Shown: piece by piece, positions 37,410 to 49,265 of the stretch | Numbering within the stretch: position 1 is the first letter of the stretch | Layout of the letters: each line of letters starts with the position of its first letter | Assembly (NCBI GenBank): GCA_028023455.1 | Contig: JAQFVV010012423.1 | Coordinates: 5,438,269-5,502,268 of the forward strand | Direction of reading: 5' to 3' | From: Epiperipatus broadwayi | Taxonomy: Eukaryota; Onychophora; Udeonychophora; Euonychophora; Peripatidae | Length of the DNA: 64,000 nt | The notes under the pieces: generated by a model | Told to the model about the DNA's origin: nothing | Seen by the model: the letters and a program-made list of their open reading frames with translations, nothing else | The model's database searches: none | Program-made: the position numbers and the translations under genes

Positions 37410-38552
37410 ATGAAACTTAATATAGGAGTTTTTACTGTCAGAGGGTTAAACTCTCTTGAAAAAATTGATCTTCTTACTAAATGGTATGACATTGTTAAAC
37501 CACACATACTTGGTGTTATATAAACAAAAATTTACAGTGGATGGCAAATTAATACATCAAACAAACTAAATAGCAAAGGATTTACAGGAACAGGCATCAT
37601 CATCAATAAAAACTGTCCATTCAAGTCATTTAAAATATTATACATTGATACACACATATTAATTATCACTTTTCACCACAAAGCTATAACACTAACCATT
37701 GCAATTGTATATATCCCTCCAGGCCCCATCATTATAAATAAATTAATCCTAATTCTGAACTCCAAATTTGTGAATACAGCACATCCAGTATTACTTATAA
37801 GGGACTTTAACATGTCATACGAAAAATTTACCAATAAATGGCTTCATAATCGGTCATTTCCCATGATGAGTGGGAGAGGATTTCTGCCAGAGAGAGCTAT
37901 ATCATTTAATAATGGAAGATTTTCATCATTAATAGATCTAGTCTTCTATTCTCCATCATTGCATAACATGATGAACATTTTTCTAAAGAACTCCCATCTA
38001 TCTGATCATGCCGTGGTCATAGTAACTCTGGAACTTAATTTCAATATCAGATCAACAATAATTACTGGAAGAACCATCAGAGTTCTTCTTCCATCACACA
38101 CTCCAGAATTGCTTTTCTCAGAAATATATATCTATTTGCATAAGATAAAAAGTATACAAATGGACCCAGTCCAAGCATGGTGCGCATTTGTCAATATATT
38201 ATCATTTAATATTAACCATCTTACCAGGACCACACCATCCCCAACTAAACTTTTAAACCTTATGGATGACACTTATAAAAAAATTATTACAACATCACAA
38301 TCTAACTATGATCACCCCAGATTAGTAGCATTAAAAAAAACATATCAATCAATTTCAGAACAGATTAAAAAATATATTGCCACAAAAAAGAAAAAGAAAA
38401 ATATACTTAAACAAACCTCACATCTTAACCAGAAATTACATCAGATGGGCAGTAGGTCACCCCTCTCCAGTTCGAGTACCATTAACCATAAAAATACAAT
38501 CACATACTATTTGTGGAGATTTCATGTTGGAGTAATTATTTTCACTTTTTAA
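37410..38552 (+). pseudogene. ORF2 of family A: endonuclease domain, inactivated
   Basis: ATG at 37410 gives MKLNIGVFTVRGLNSLEKID. The frame shows the apurinic-endonuclease blocks: GVI-stop-TKI (37521-37523 TAA where Gln or Glu of the (Q/E)TK box is expected), GTGIIINK, IVYIPPGP, LLIRDFN (Arg replaces Gly of GDFN; the catalytic Asp and Asn remain), SSLIDLVFYSP and LSDHAVV. After the SDH box comes a linker rich in Lys and Ser up to the stop at 38552, where the frame is lost before the reverse transcriptase. The endonuclease would nick target DNA to prime reverse transcription; the premature stop leaves only 37 residues from the original start. Confidence 0.8.
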
Positions 38553-39590
38553 AGATAAATTTCAAAAAAATCCTCCCTTAAGAAATTCAATTTGCTTCTA
38601 ATGATTTTGTACAAAAAATAGAGTCAATGCCAGATTCATGCCATCCTGGAATAGATGGAATTCCCAAGTTTGTATATTCTCATCTTAATAAAATTACAAC
38701 TCAGTATACGTCTAACCTTACAAATTTTTTAACTAAAGACATATATAGAATACCAGGTCTTTATCAAATATCGCTTATACTATTTATGAAAAAAAAAAAA
38801 AATGGTTTCATCAATAACAAACTTACGTCCAATTTCAATGTCCTCCCTTGGAATAAAAATTATAGAATCAGTAATTAAAGACAAAATAGAGCCATATATT
38901 ATACTGAAACTATCAAAAATGCAATTTGCTAAAAAGGAATCTTCATCTGGACAGGCAGCTTTTCTATTCAAATCAACTCATAGAAACAATAAGAAACAAC
39001 AAAAAATATAGTCCTATAGTTGTTCAACTAGACATAGAAGCAGCATTTGACACGAAACCAATAAATACACTACTGAAAACTCTAGAACAATACACAGTAC
39101 CAAAAGCCTACCTAAATCTACTTGCTAACCTATTAATAAACCGTGAAATATACGTTACTCTAAATGGAAAAACTTCCCCACCAATAGTACCTCATCAATC
39201 CATCCCACAAGAATCACCTCTTAGTGCCTTGTTATTTACTGCCTACATAAATCCCCTAATTAAAATCATAGAAAATGAATTACCTGGAATTTAAGTGCCC
39301 TACTTAAATACTAACATCTCATGTATAGCTTACATAGATGATCTTGCAATTTTTTTGACATCTCAAAAACACATTCCCAAACTTCTAAAGATACTTTCCA
39401 ATTATACAAATAAATATAAATTAACATTTAACATGAAGAAATCTTGTGCCTGGCAAATTTTCACTGGCAGCAGTATAAAAAAACATTTTAAAGGTAAACC
39501 TAACCCATTTCTTGGTTTCCATTTCTATCTGCGTCATTCACCAATGAGATTACTTATACAAAAAATCTTGCAAATAAAGTAAAATTATAG
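38553..39590 (+). pseudogene. ORF2 of family A: reverse transcriptase domain, broken
   Basis: Motifs in order: HPGIDGIP (about 38643), TNLRPISMSSLG after a frameshift in an A-run near 38800, SSSGQAAF, VVQLDIEAAFD (A motif, about 39020), IPQESPLSALLF (B motif; Glu where Gly is usual in PQGSPLS), CIAYIDDLAIF (C motif, both catalytic Asp present, Ile in place of the common Ala), LTFNMKKSC (D motif) and PFLGFHF (E-like). Another frameshift lies near 39005 and a TAA at 39292-39294 separates B from C. The order and the LDIEAAFD and NLRPIS boxes define a LINE-type reverse transcriptase. Confidence 0.85.
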
Positions 39591-40569
39591 TTAATTCACT
39601 AATAAAAACCTACCTTTCACTGTACACAAAGATAGCACTTTTTAATATGTTAATCATGACAAAAATCACTTATTACACTCCAAACAATACTTTATACTAA
39701 AGCATTCACTAATAAAATAGACTCACTTTGTAAAAAACTCTTGTGGAGGGGGGGGGGAGTTATCTCAATATCAGTAAAACGGCTAAGAAATTCATTCTCA
39801 CAAAATGGTCTGGGACTTCATTCAATTTACACCTTCAGAATCCAAAAAACGTTAAACATAATCTCTGCATGGGCACAAAAATTCTCATATCTACAAATAG
39901 CCTGTAAAATCACCCCCACAGATAAACTACCTCCTATACAAGGATACCTGAAGACACTACTAGCACCATTACTATCTATAAAAAACTTGGAATTTTAATC
40001 CACCTCAAAATAAATTTAAGTAGTGGGAAATACATTTGCTTTTACACCCATCACAAATTGATGAAAAAACTGTACTTAATATCACCAATAGACAACTATG
40101 CCGTAAATTTAAATTCTGGTCACTTGAATCAAAATATTTTGATTTTCTTCTTAAAATTAACCTTGACTCATTACCCACACAACATTTTTGAAATATAGAA
40201 GGAACTGTCAAAATGTAGATAATTTATATAACCTCTGCCATAGAGACTCAGAAACACAGGATCATATTTTTTTCTCATGTCTAGGACTAAATAGCATCCG
40301 CTCAATAATAAATGCACTATTCAAAAATAAAAGAATAAATATGAATTGCCTATTTGACTCATTCAAAAAAGGAGTTTTTGCTGAAATAAGAATCAGTGTA
40401 TTCATTTTCTATGCTTTATGGTGTACAAGGTATAAATTCATGTACAATAATAATCCAAGAAGGCACATTCAAAAATAAACTGGATAGTATACGTGAAAGA
40501 GATAAAAGAATAACAAATCACACATTTATTGACACCTGGTCTCTATTGCAGTTACCTTCAAACTTATAA
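39591..40569 (+). pseudogene. ORF2 of family A: thumb and C-terminal Cys-His region, broken
   Basis: Frames shift near 39590, 39755 (a G-run), 40000 and 40475. The finger reads YNLC-x8-HIFFSC near 40225-40280: the first Cys of C-x2-C is Tyr, while the sister fragment at 19.5 kb keeps Cys. It is followed by GVFAEIRISVFIFYALW and, after the last frameshift, NKLDSIRERDKRITNHTFID and TWSLLQLPSNL to TAA at 40567-40569. This carboxy-terminal finger is common in LINE ORF2 proteins and is thought to bind nucleic acid. Confidence 0.7.
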
Positions 40570-40800
40570 AAAATAGGAAGAGTCACAAAAGATTTAGAAA
40601 TGTCAAATGAAAAAGATACCACTTGCCGCCATTGAAAAAACATTATATGATAGTGAACTTTTGAACTCTAATCAGAAATTAAACAACTTACTGCACATAT
40701 GGGAACTTTTATACCTCTGCCAGTTTTACAAACAATTGTGTGTCTATATAATAATCAAGAATAATATGTAAAAAAATTGTGTTTTGAATAAAGTCCTTTG

Positions 40801-40830
40801 AATGATGATGATGATGATAATGATAATATA
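40801..40830 (+). repeat. ATG/ATA simple-repeat tail of family A
   Basis: GAATAAAGTCCTTTGA is followed by ATG repeats that degrade to ATAATG. Such short microsatellite 3' tails are typical of several LINE clades that lack poly(A) ends. Confidence 0.7.
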
Positions 40831-43738
40831 CTTTCATATTATTTAAATTTCAACATTAAAACTAATCATTGTTTTGACCTATAGTTCAACTTAAATGTTA
40901 ATGCGCTTAAGCATGGAATTAGAATTCCTCATTTAAATATAAATATAATATTATCACATAACTTTTACCCAACAGCCTATTCAATTTCTTGGCCACTCTA
41001 TTACAATAACGATAAATTTAACTACTCCAACAAACAATAAGATATTTTATTTTCTATGTAAAGATAATATTATCCAAATTTTCTGACCATTCATTAATTG
41101 TAAGTAATTGTTTGAAATAAAAAAACCCAATAGTTTTATTCCCATGCATACTAAATATTCACTGCTATCCCCTTGTAATCATGATCATTGTTGCCAATCT
41201 AGGGACGGTATTCATCTGGTTAGGCTAATATGTGGCCACAGCTTGATGATGATTAATTTTTACCTTCCATAAATTTTGACTATAGATTGGCCAGCATATA
41301 AATTAAAGCAACTCTCTGTCATCTCCCACATCAACGCATACATCTGGTTATAATCCTAATCCTGCCAAAGCAACTTTTATATTACCTTGCAAAGACCATC
41401 CATACATTCTATATCACTAAGCAGCTCTCCACAATGCACACATTAGTGCCTTTGTAAAGGAAATTAAACAAATTATTCCTAACTTTCAAATGTTAGCATA
41501 AACCAGGGAACTGCCTTCTTCCTGAGGCTAAGCATTATGTGAGGAACTAGTCTCTGCACATTCACTTGTAATAGGTATGCAAAACATTTTACTATAGCTA
41601 CGTAAATAATTCCCTTAGATAATATGTACAAATGGAGCTGGGATCAAGTCCTTGATCTCTCAATACCTGCATACATAGTAATTAAAGGATGAGATAACTA
41701 TTTTCTCTCTATCCCTTCGAGGTGGTACGACAACTCTACCTCAGCAATAATCAACATTTACAGCCTCACACATACACACAGGGTTATCATAGTATTGATG
41801 CGAAATGATAAGTTTTAACTGACCATGAATAAAATCCATGAACTACATTAATTTTAAAAATCAAGCATCCAGCAACACTCATCCAAGATTTATGATCAAA
41901 ACAGATTGCATCTACTTGTCAAGGCACAGCAACAACTATCCAAACGAAATTCACAAATCTAGCAATAGGCATATACTGTTGATTTGAAAATTTTATCATA
42001 TGACAAATATATAAGCTTTCATGTTTTCTCACTTTTATTATACATTAACAATTTTTAAAAAAAAAAAAACTTCAATAGTTTCTCATGGGGTCAAAATCTT
42101 TTTTTTTTTTTTTAATTTACTATGAATGTTAACTATCTACTAAACATAACAACAAATACATAAATAAAAGGCAAAAGAAATAAATAAATAAAATATTATG
42201 TGTTGACTCTTTGGGTTCCTTCAGAGCTAAATTTGAATATTTTGCAAGGTTAATACCAATTTAACAGAAAAATACTTGCGCATTGTATGTAAATGTTATT
42301 TACCATTATTTGCTCCACGATCATGGCAAGCACATTAGATTTATTTCAGTTTAGCAATTATGGGAGGACATAAAAATATTTTCATCCAGGATGTAGCTAC
42401 ATTAATAATCAGTATTATCATATTTAATCTCGATAATTCATAACTGTTGAAAAATAGTCCTGTAGGTTATTTTAGTTTTTTTTTTTTTTTTTTACACTTT
42501 TGTTCCCAGTTTCGAATCCAGATGCTCGGTTTAACACATTTAGTCCATAAATTTATTTTTCTATGCTTCATTTTCTGATTTTTCTTTTAGGAAAAAGAAA
42601 AAAATTTCAAACAAAACTAGTGTTCTAGATGCTACATTTTCATCTATATTCTTAGGTTTGATCTTGTAAGTGATGAAGAATTGCTAATTTATTTTCAGAA
42701 ATTATTTCCTGTACATTTGACAAGTATCTCTTGCATATTTAAGTGATTCTAATAAACTCTACTGACACATTAATTCTTACTGGTATCACAATAAAAAAAA
42801 AATTAATAATAATAATGAGTATTTTAACAACATCCCCAATTAATAGTATTAAAATCCAGTTATTCCTTGAGGTTTTAATGAAGCCATAGATAAAATATGT
42901 AGTATTAAATGTTTGTTCCTGAGATATCTTCTTTTAAATGAAATTTTAAAAACCAAATATGAAGATTGAGGTATAATGTACTAAACCTTTTGCTATGACT
43001 GAACCTTGTCATCATTGATTTCGAAGGAGAGGCTGGTACACCCATCTATATCTTTTTAGCCCTTCATATCAAGTTATAACTAGACACTTCTTAAGTTTAA
43101 CCAACTGTTATCTGAGGCAAATGATCAGAGCAGAGCATTTATCAAGTAGCAGCCCTTAATGGTTCATTTTCACTAGCTTTCATTAAAAAAAAGCCACCTG
43201 CAAATTTTTCTTTATCTTTTTTTTTTTTTGTTATCCACCGATTCTTTTCGGCATACTTCAGACAACCTTTGACAACATTTATTAAATGTTGGTTTTGGTT
43301 TATTGATTTCAGCTCTCATTACGTTTATTTCATCTTTTTCCACACTTATCTTGACACATTTTCCCACTTTGATCTATGAGAAATATTCAACTAAATATAT
43401 ATAATAGTGGGTATTTTATAGACTGATTTTTAATAAAAAAAAATTTTTAAACTTAAAATCAAATTTAGAACTGAAAACAGTAACCAATTCCTGTAAAACC
43501 TATACAAAATAAATTCCTTTTTACATTATACTATCAAATAGTATGCAGTACAATGCTTAAATTTCCACGACCAACACCCATGCACGCACCTATCCATAAT
43601 ACTAAATAATGATCCACTTGTTCATATTTTTATTAGTACAAAATATCCTTCATAATTTCCTGAAAATTTAAACCTATTCTCCTGTAAAAAAAAAACAAAA
43701 AAACTGTCAAACAAATACTATCTATCATTTTCATTTAT
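40831..43738. other. No gene recognised
   Basis: Intronic DNA. The 41160-41980 part is noticeably less AT-rich than its flanks and has no long open frame or tandem structure; it could be an unrecognised element or a conserved non-coding stretch. Homopolymer T-runs occur near 42100, 42480 and 43220. Confidence 0.4.
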
Positions 43739-43753
43739 AACTATTATGATTAA
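43739..43753. repeat. Left 15-bp target-site duplication of the SINE
   Basis: AACTATTATGATTAA, identical to 43856-43870. Confidence 0.85.
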
Positions 43754-43855
43754 GTCAAGCATTGTTAGCCGAGATGTCAGAACAGCTGCCTTGCAAGCAA
43801 CTGGTTGCAGATGGTTGTTGCGGGTTCACCTCCCGGCCAATGTTATGACATATGG
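43754..43855 (+). mobile_element. Short tRNA-Ala-like SINE with perfect target duplication
   Basis: A 102-bp GC-richer insert lies between identical 15-mers. It has an A-box-like TTAGCCGAGATG, an anticodon-arm-like GCTGC-CTTGCAA-GCAAC whose loop would carry the anticodon TGC (alanine), and a T-arm-like CGGG-TTCACCT-CCCG containing the B box GGTTCACCTCC. An extra segment of about 15 bases lies between the anticodon and T arms, so it is not an intact tRNA gene. The 3' part, TGTTATGACATATGG, is non-tRNA. A related fragment is at 49957-50020. The perfect duplications and unmutated stems suggest a fairly recent LINE-driven insertion. Confidence 0.8.
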
Positions 43856-43870
43856 AACTATTATGATTAA
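43856..43870. repeat. Right 15-bp target-site duplication of the SINE
   Basis: AACTATTATGATTAA, identical to 43739-43753. Confidence 0.85.
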
Positions 43871-45479
43871 TGTAAATCAACATTTTAAGATATTACAGTG
43901 CACGCAATAGTCAATTCCCTTTCCCTCTACATAATAATATGTTATAATTTTAAATAAAATATAAACATACTTTTCTCTATACATTAAATTCAATCCACAT
44001 GGTCATTAGTCTCTCTAAATAAAGCTTTTAATTTTTCTTGACTTTAAAAAAAAAATTTATTCAGATATAGTTATCTACTAATCCTACTATTTATTTCCCA
44101 ATCATTAGTTTTTTTACAAAAGAAACTAAGGGTTACAGTATATATATATATTTTATTCATACAATCTTACAATCCCCTCTCCCTTTTTGATTCAATATAA
44201 TATTTATTTAAATACATATATAATGACGGCATAATATTCACTTTATCACATTATTTAAATTATCTAAAAATGATATAAACAAAAAATAAAAAACATTACC
44301 ATTCATAAATTTAATAAATTTTACAATAGAACAACAGCCATTCTCTCATATTTATTAATAACTTTTCTTCAGATTATGTTGAAAGCACATATGTTTTATT
44401 CTTTGTCACATACCCATCCCCTCTTATAGAATAAAATATTTTCTAAGTTTAAAGCAAGAAGCTTTACAAAATTCAAAAAAATTCATAAAATATGTTTCTT
44501 ACATGATAAAATAAAAATTTCTATGGAAAGATCACCCAAAACATCTGAAATGGATAACTGCAGGGTGAATGATTGTATGAATCTCAAATCCAAAATGAAC
44601 TTAAAAACATCATACAACTGCAAAGGCTATGTCCACCATTAATAAGACTACTATTATGTTTCAATACAGAAAAAAAAGTTATTGAAGAAAAAACATATTA
44701 TCTAGAGTGTGATCAATTAGTATAAGAGTAAATTCTGATACTTTAATTGCTTGAGAAGATCGGAGTCTAACATTTTGCTTTCATTTTATTTTAAAAATAT
44801 GTAAAGACACAGTATAATAAACTTTTTATTTTATTTTATTTTTTTTGAGTAAATATGAATGAGTTAATGCATACTTTGTAAATATAAATGAAATTGTGCT
44901 CTCTCAATTTATTAACAACTACATTTTCCTAAATTTTGTTTACACTATAATCATAATTCACATATGCATATGATACACAAAAATAAGTATCTGTTATAGT
45001 ATACATGTATATTGAAAAATACTATACTCTTACATTATAATAACCAATATGTATTATACTGCAATCAAAGCTTATTAACAAAATATGAGCTACTATCCTC
45101 GATATATGATATAAACAAGAGGTTTAAAACAAAATAGAACAGATATTGTAGCCCCACTGAATATATATTTTGTAACGCAATATTGCATTTTAATTGTGTG
45201 CCTTATAAATAATCTATGCATTATATAATTTTATTCATATAACTCATACATGTCTATAGTAATTACATATTAATATATTTATATAATATTATGAATATAA
45301 TTTGCATTAAAAATAGAAAGAAATCAAAATACACACAAAAAATAAAATATTAAAAATAATAAATATATCTGTTATGGTATTGATCTAGTCAGCTATCTAT
45401 ATTTTGATTTCCTCTTTAATTGACTTTTTAATATCGCTTTGACATTGTGAAACAATATTAGGATGACTAATCAATCAAT
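43871..45479. other. No feature recognised
   Basis: Highly AT-rich intronic DNA with homopolymer runs. Confidence 0.5.
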
Positions 45480-46200
45480 TGAAGGTTTTTTTTGAAAAAA
45501 TGGCTATTTATCTTAATAATAATATTACAATTTAATTTATAAATTCACCTTGTAACCTAAAATCTCTTATTATTAGTTTTCAATGGCAGATTTTTTTTCT
45601 TTTTTTTTGTTGAAGATATTCTCTTTTCAATTTCTTATTGGGTTTTTGTGGTTGGGATAGAGATCAGGGAAACCAAAAAAAAAAATGCCTTTCGTTGGAA
45701 AATGATTTATCATAGTAATAATACTACAATTTAATTTATAAATTCAATGTGTAATCTAAAACCTCTTAGTATTAGTTTTCATTGATAGGTCTTTTAATTT
45801 ATTTTTTTATTGGAGAGCTTTTATTTTTCTTTTCAATTTTTAATTGGGTTTTGAGAAAAGGGTAAAGAGGGTGGAGGAATGGAGAGAAATCAGGGAAGTA
45901 AAAAAGAAATATGGTAAGTTTTTACAATTGATTTTTCATAATACTACACACATAATATAGACTTACAAACTGTAAATAAATTTCAAACAACCTTTTATTT
46001 ATTTGCAATTGAAAAAAGAAATCAGTTTTGAAATTTTGATTCTTCTTTTGTCTTTAGAAATTTTTTAATTTTTTTGTTCTTTTTAAAAATAAGGGGAAAG
46101 GGGGTAGGGGAAAGAGCTACAGTTTGGATTGTAATTTATCCTATAATACTACTACAACTTAAGTTATAAAGTCAATGTGATCCTAAAATCTAGATTCATA
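45480..46200 (+). repeat. Tandem repeat, three to four units of about 215 bp
   Basis: Units near 45500, 45715, 45945 and 46135 share ATAATA(T/C)TACAATTTAATT, a TATAAATTCA(A/C) stretch, TAA(C/T)CTAAAA(T/C)CTCTTA, TTTTCA(A/T)TG, a T-run, TTTTCAATTT(C/T)TTATTGGG and GAGA(A/G)ATCAGGGAA. Later units are more degenerate. Reverse-oriented units follow at 46780-47210. Confidence 0.65.
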
Positions 46201-46779
46201 AAAAAAAAGGATTAAAAAAATATTTTCCTAGCCACCTACATATATAAGAAATTCCTTTTTTTCTTCTTAACTTGTTAGAAATTAATGTAAAACTAAACTT
46301 CCTGTTCTGCATTGATCATATTATTTTAAATGTTTTTATTTGAAAAGCATCTGGAAACATTAAGCAATAGTCATTTATATTGTTGCATTATTATTTTTTT
46401 AGTTTTTAATTTTTAAAAAAAGTAAAAATCCTTAAGTTCATCACTTATAGTGATCACTTCAGCTCATCAATGATGAAGGAAAAAAAGTATAGTTTAAAGC
46501 AATTTTGCATTGTCATTTCATGCTGCCAATAAATTGCTAACTTCAAAATTAAAAGTGTGATGCCTTTCATTTTTTTGTGAAGTCAAAAAGTAAACAAGTA
46601 TTGGGTGGGCAGTGGGAATCCAAATCAATAAGAAAAAAGTTTTTATTTTAAGATTTTTTTTTTTTTTTGGTAAATGTGTTGTTGTTTCAAAATCAGTCAA
46701 TTATTTTTTATTTGAAGTGTTTCATTTGATTTATACTTTGTATTGAATGTCAGCTGACAATTATTGATTTCATCAAAAT

Positions 46780-47210
46780 TCACAATGCAATTGCCATTCC
46801 CTCTTTTGCCTCATTTTTCAAAAAGCCAATGAGAAAGCAGAAATTTAAAATTTTTAAAGACAAAATAATAAAAATTCTGAAACAAATCTATCAATTACAA
46901 ATCAAAAGAGGTTGTTGGAATTCAAATATGAATTAATTTTATAAGTCAATATTACATAGTATTATAATGAACAATGATGACAAGAAATCCAAAAAATTTT
47001 GAAACTTAGAATTGAACTTCATCTCCCCTCTTCCACCCTCCCTCTACCATTTATTTTCTCAAAACCGAAAAAGAAATTGAAAAGACAAATACTACTAAAA
47101 ATTCACCAAAAAAGACCTGTCAATGAAGAGTAAGAAGGTTTTAGAATCCATTTTGAATTTATAAATTATGATAAATCATAATTTTTCCAAAGAAATCTTC
47201 AATTGATCAA
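46780..47210 (-). repeat. Inverted copies of the 45.5-46.2 kb repeat unit
   Basis: Reverse-complemented, 46980-47200 reads ATTATGATTTATCATAATTT, then TATAAATTCAAAATG, a CTAAAACCTTCTTA block, TTGACAGGTCTTTT, TTTTCAATTTCTTTTTCGG and TTTTGAGAAAA, matching the unit at 45700-45900. The 46790-46960 part matches a more degenerate unit in reverse. With the forward array this forms a large imperfect inverted repeat with a spacer of about 0.6 kb. Confidence 0.6.
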
Positions 47211-47749
47211 TTTACTCATCACAGTATTTTTTCATGATGTCAAAGCAGTGTTTAAAGAGTAAATTTTAAAAAAGCTGAAATTTAGATAGTTAATTAGATC
47301 AAAGCCCCTGTTTTTAAATATTCTGGAGGTTCCAAAAAACTAGATCCCATTGGATTACAGATTATTAACTTGATTTTTGTTTGTTTTATTTTACAAGATT
47401 TAAAATAACTAATTATAAACATTGATAAAAAGTAAAATTTGATTAAATAAGATTTATTCTTTTAGAAAATTCCTTTTTTATTATTTTTATATAAAACTGT
47501 TCATTAAATGTGATTTGATATTATTATTATTTATAGTAGTATAATTTTTGAACATTTTGAATGTTCCTATATAATCAACACTGTAAACAAAAGTTGGTAC
47601 TGGTTTAGAATGCCTCTCCACCCTTTTGATATCTAAAGGGAACCTCAAAACTGCCACTGAAGGATGGCAGATAACAACTCTACATAATCAATTAGGTGTA
47701 TTCTGGTTTAAAATTTCCAATTGTCGTTAGAAAAAACAAACAACTGTCA

Positions 47750-48115
47750 TAGAAATAAACATAATCACATGTCAAAAAATCCAAATAATTCAAAATTAAA
47801 TATCAAGAATATTAATAATTAAAAAATGACAAAAAAATATTAACAAATGCATGTGGCCAAAAGAAAAAAAATCAAGTATCAAAAAAGTATATTTATCCAG
47901 TATTAATAATGAGAAAACAACAATAAAAACTAGTGTAAAAAAAAAATTTTAAACAATAGTAAAGTATTTTACTTTTAAAATAGCATATCAAATATTCAGC
48001 AATAAAAAAATTACTAAACCAAGGTTAGAAAAAAATTATTAGCACAATCAATGAAACACAAATTAGCAAATAATATTTGACAAAATAAGTAACTTATATA
48101 AAAAAAACATGTTAA
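47750..48115 (+). repeat. Dispersed AT-rich repeat, forward copy
   Basis: Contains ATAATCACATGTCAAAAAAT, AATATTAATAATTAAAAAAT, AGTAAAGTATTTTACTTTTA, AAATAGCATATCAAATATT and CAAATTAGCAAATAATATTT. The same blocks occur in reverse complement and reverse order at 52545-52885, and partly in the same orientation at 48960-49260. Confidence 0.65.
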
Positions 48116-48643
48116 ATGTAATTTAAAAATTACTAAATTAATCTACAAAAGTATAAAACATGTGTTTATGATAACAGAATAAAATTTGATATTTCAGGGA
48201 AACTATTTTATTAAACAATATGTAAATAGTTATCTTATCCATAATTATTAAATATTAAAATCCTATGGATATCTTCTTAAGCATAAAAAAAAAATCAAGA
48301 ACTTTCACAAGATAAAATCAAAATGTTGAAAGGGGGGAGTCGAAAATTTCAAAAACAATAGCAAATAATATTTAATCGAAATAAGCCACACATAATAAAT
48401 ACTTTTAACATAATCAATTTATTGATGAAGTATGTGGCTGTATAATTTATATTAATTTAGGTATATAGTACCTATTATATATTTATTATTTATAAAAGAT
48501 TCAAAGATAATTATTTACAAGTAAAGAAAATAATTATATGAGTTTCGCTATTGAATTTAAACTGGTTTTATGGGTTAATGTTTAAATTTAAAAACTGTAA
48601 ATGCATATTACACATGATTAAAAATAATTTCAAAAATAATATA

Positions 48644-48945
48644 CAGGCAGTCCTCTACTTTCATACATTTTGCTATTTCGTACTAAGGGCAATAGTAAAA
48701 ATCCGCAGCATTTTATGGAACTTTTTATTAAGAAAAAAAAGAAGAATACAATTTAACTATCTTTTGCTAAATTTATAAAGAAAACACCAAATACTAATCA
48801 ATAAAGTGTTGTTTACATATGTGCTAATACGCCTCAATAAAAAATAAATATTTAAAATACTTTTTGATGTTTTTTTTTTTTTAGGTAGCTCTACATTCAT
48901 ACACATTTCAGGAACTAATTAGGTATGAAAGTCAAGGACTGCCTG
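48644..48945. mobile_element. Pogo/Tigger-like MITE with TA duplication
   Basis: The left end reads CAGGCAGTCCTCTACTTTCA and the right end, reverse-complemented, CAGGCAGTCCTTGACTTTCA; both go on with TAC, giving terminal inverted repeats of 23 bp with two mismatches. TA flanks both ends (48642-48643 and 48946-48947), the target duplication of Tc1/mariner/pogo elements, and CAGG-type ends are usual for pogo/Tigger. The 302-bp interior has no transposase. The open frame crossing its left half (48551-48778) is not meaningful. Confidence 0.8.
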
Positions 48946-48959
48946 TATCAATATTCGAC

Positions 48960-49265
48960 CAATTTTCATCAAAAATATTAATAATCAGGAAACAGACAAA
49001 AAAAATTAAAATATGTATAAAGCATAATCATATGACCAAAAAAGTCAAAATAACTTTAGAAGTCAAATATAAAAAATAATAATTAGGAAACAGTCCAAAA
49101 GAAAGGGGGGAATTTAGTGTAATCACACGATCAAAATTAACACAATCATATGACCCAAAATTTTTTAAAATCAAGAACTGTTAGTGTTATGAAGCATTAA
49201 AAACAATACTAAAGTATTTTACATTTAAAATATAGTGATAGAACATAAACAAAATGCTAGCTTAA
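48960..49265 (+). repeat. Partial forward copies of the 47.75-kb dispersed repeat
   Basis: AAAATATTAATAATCAGGAA, ATAATCATATGACC (twice, near 49025 and 49145) and ACAATACTAAAGTATTTTAC recur as in 47750-48110. The duplicated ATAATCA-x-ATGA block suggests a small internal tandem duplication. Confidence 0.5.

Larger units (their letters stand above)
35735..40830 (+). mobile_element. Near full-length but inactive non-LTR retrotransposon, family A
   Basis: About 5.1 kb with a 5' segment after a poly(A) run (35715-35732), ORF1 (35807-37285), a short spacer, ORF2 (37410-40569), a 3' UTR with GAATAAAGTCC at about 40788, and a (ATG)n/(ATGATA) tail at 40801-40830. The two-ORF layout, apurinic-type endonuclease, CCHC ORF1 and microsatellite tail fit the jockey/I-like assemblage of LINEs; the exact clade cannot be set by eye. 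It is broken in at least eight places but much better preserved than family B. It lies antisense to the host gene, inside its long intron, and directly follows the family B tandem array. Confidence 0.85.
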
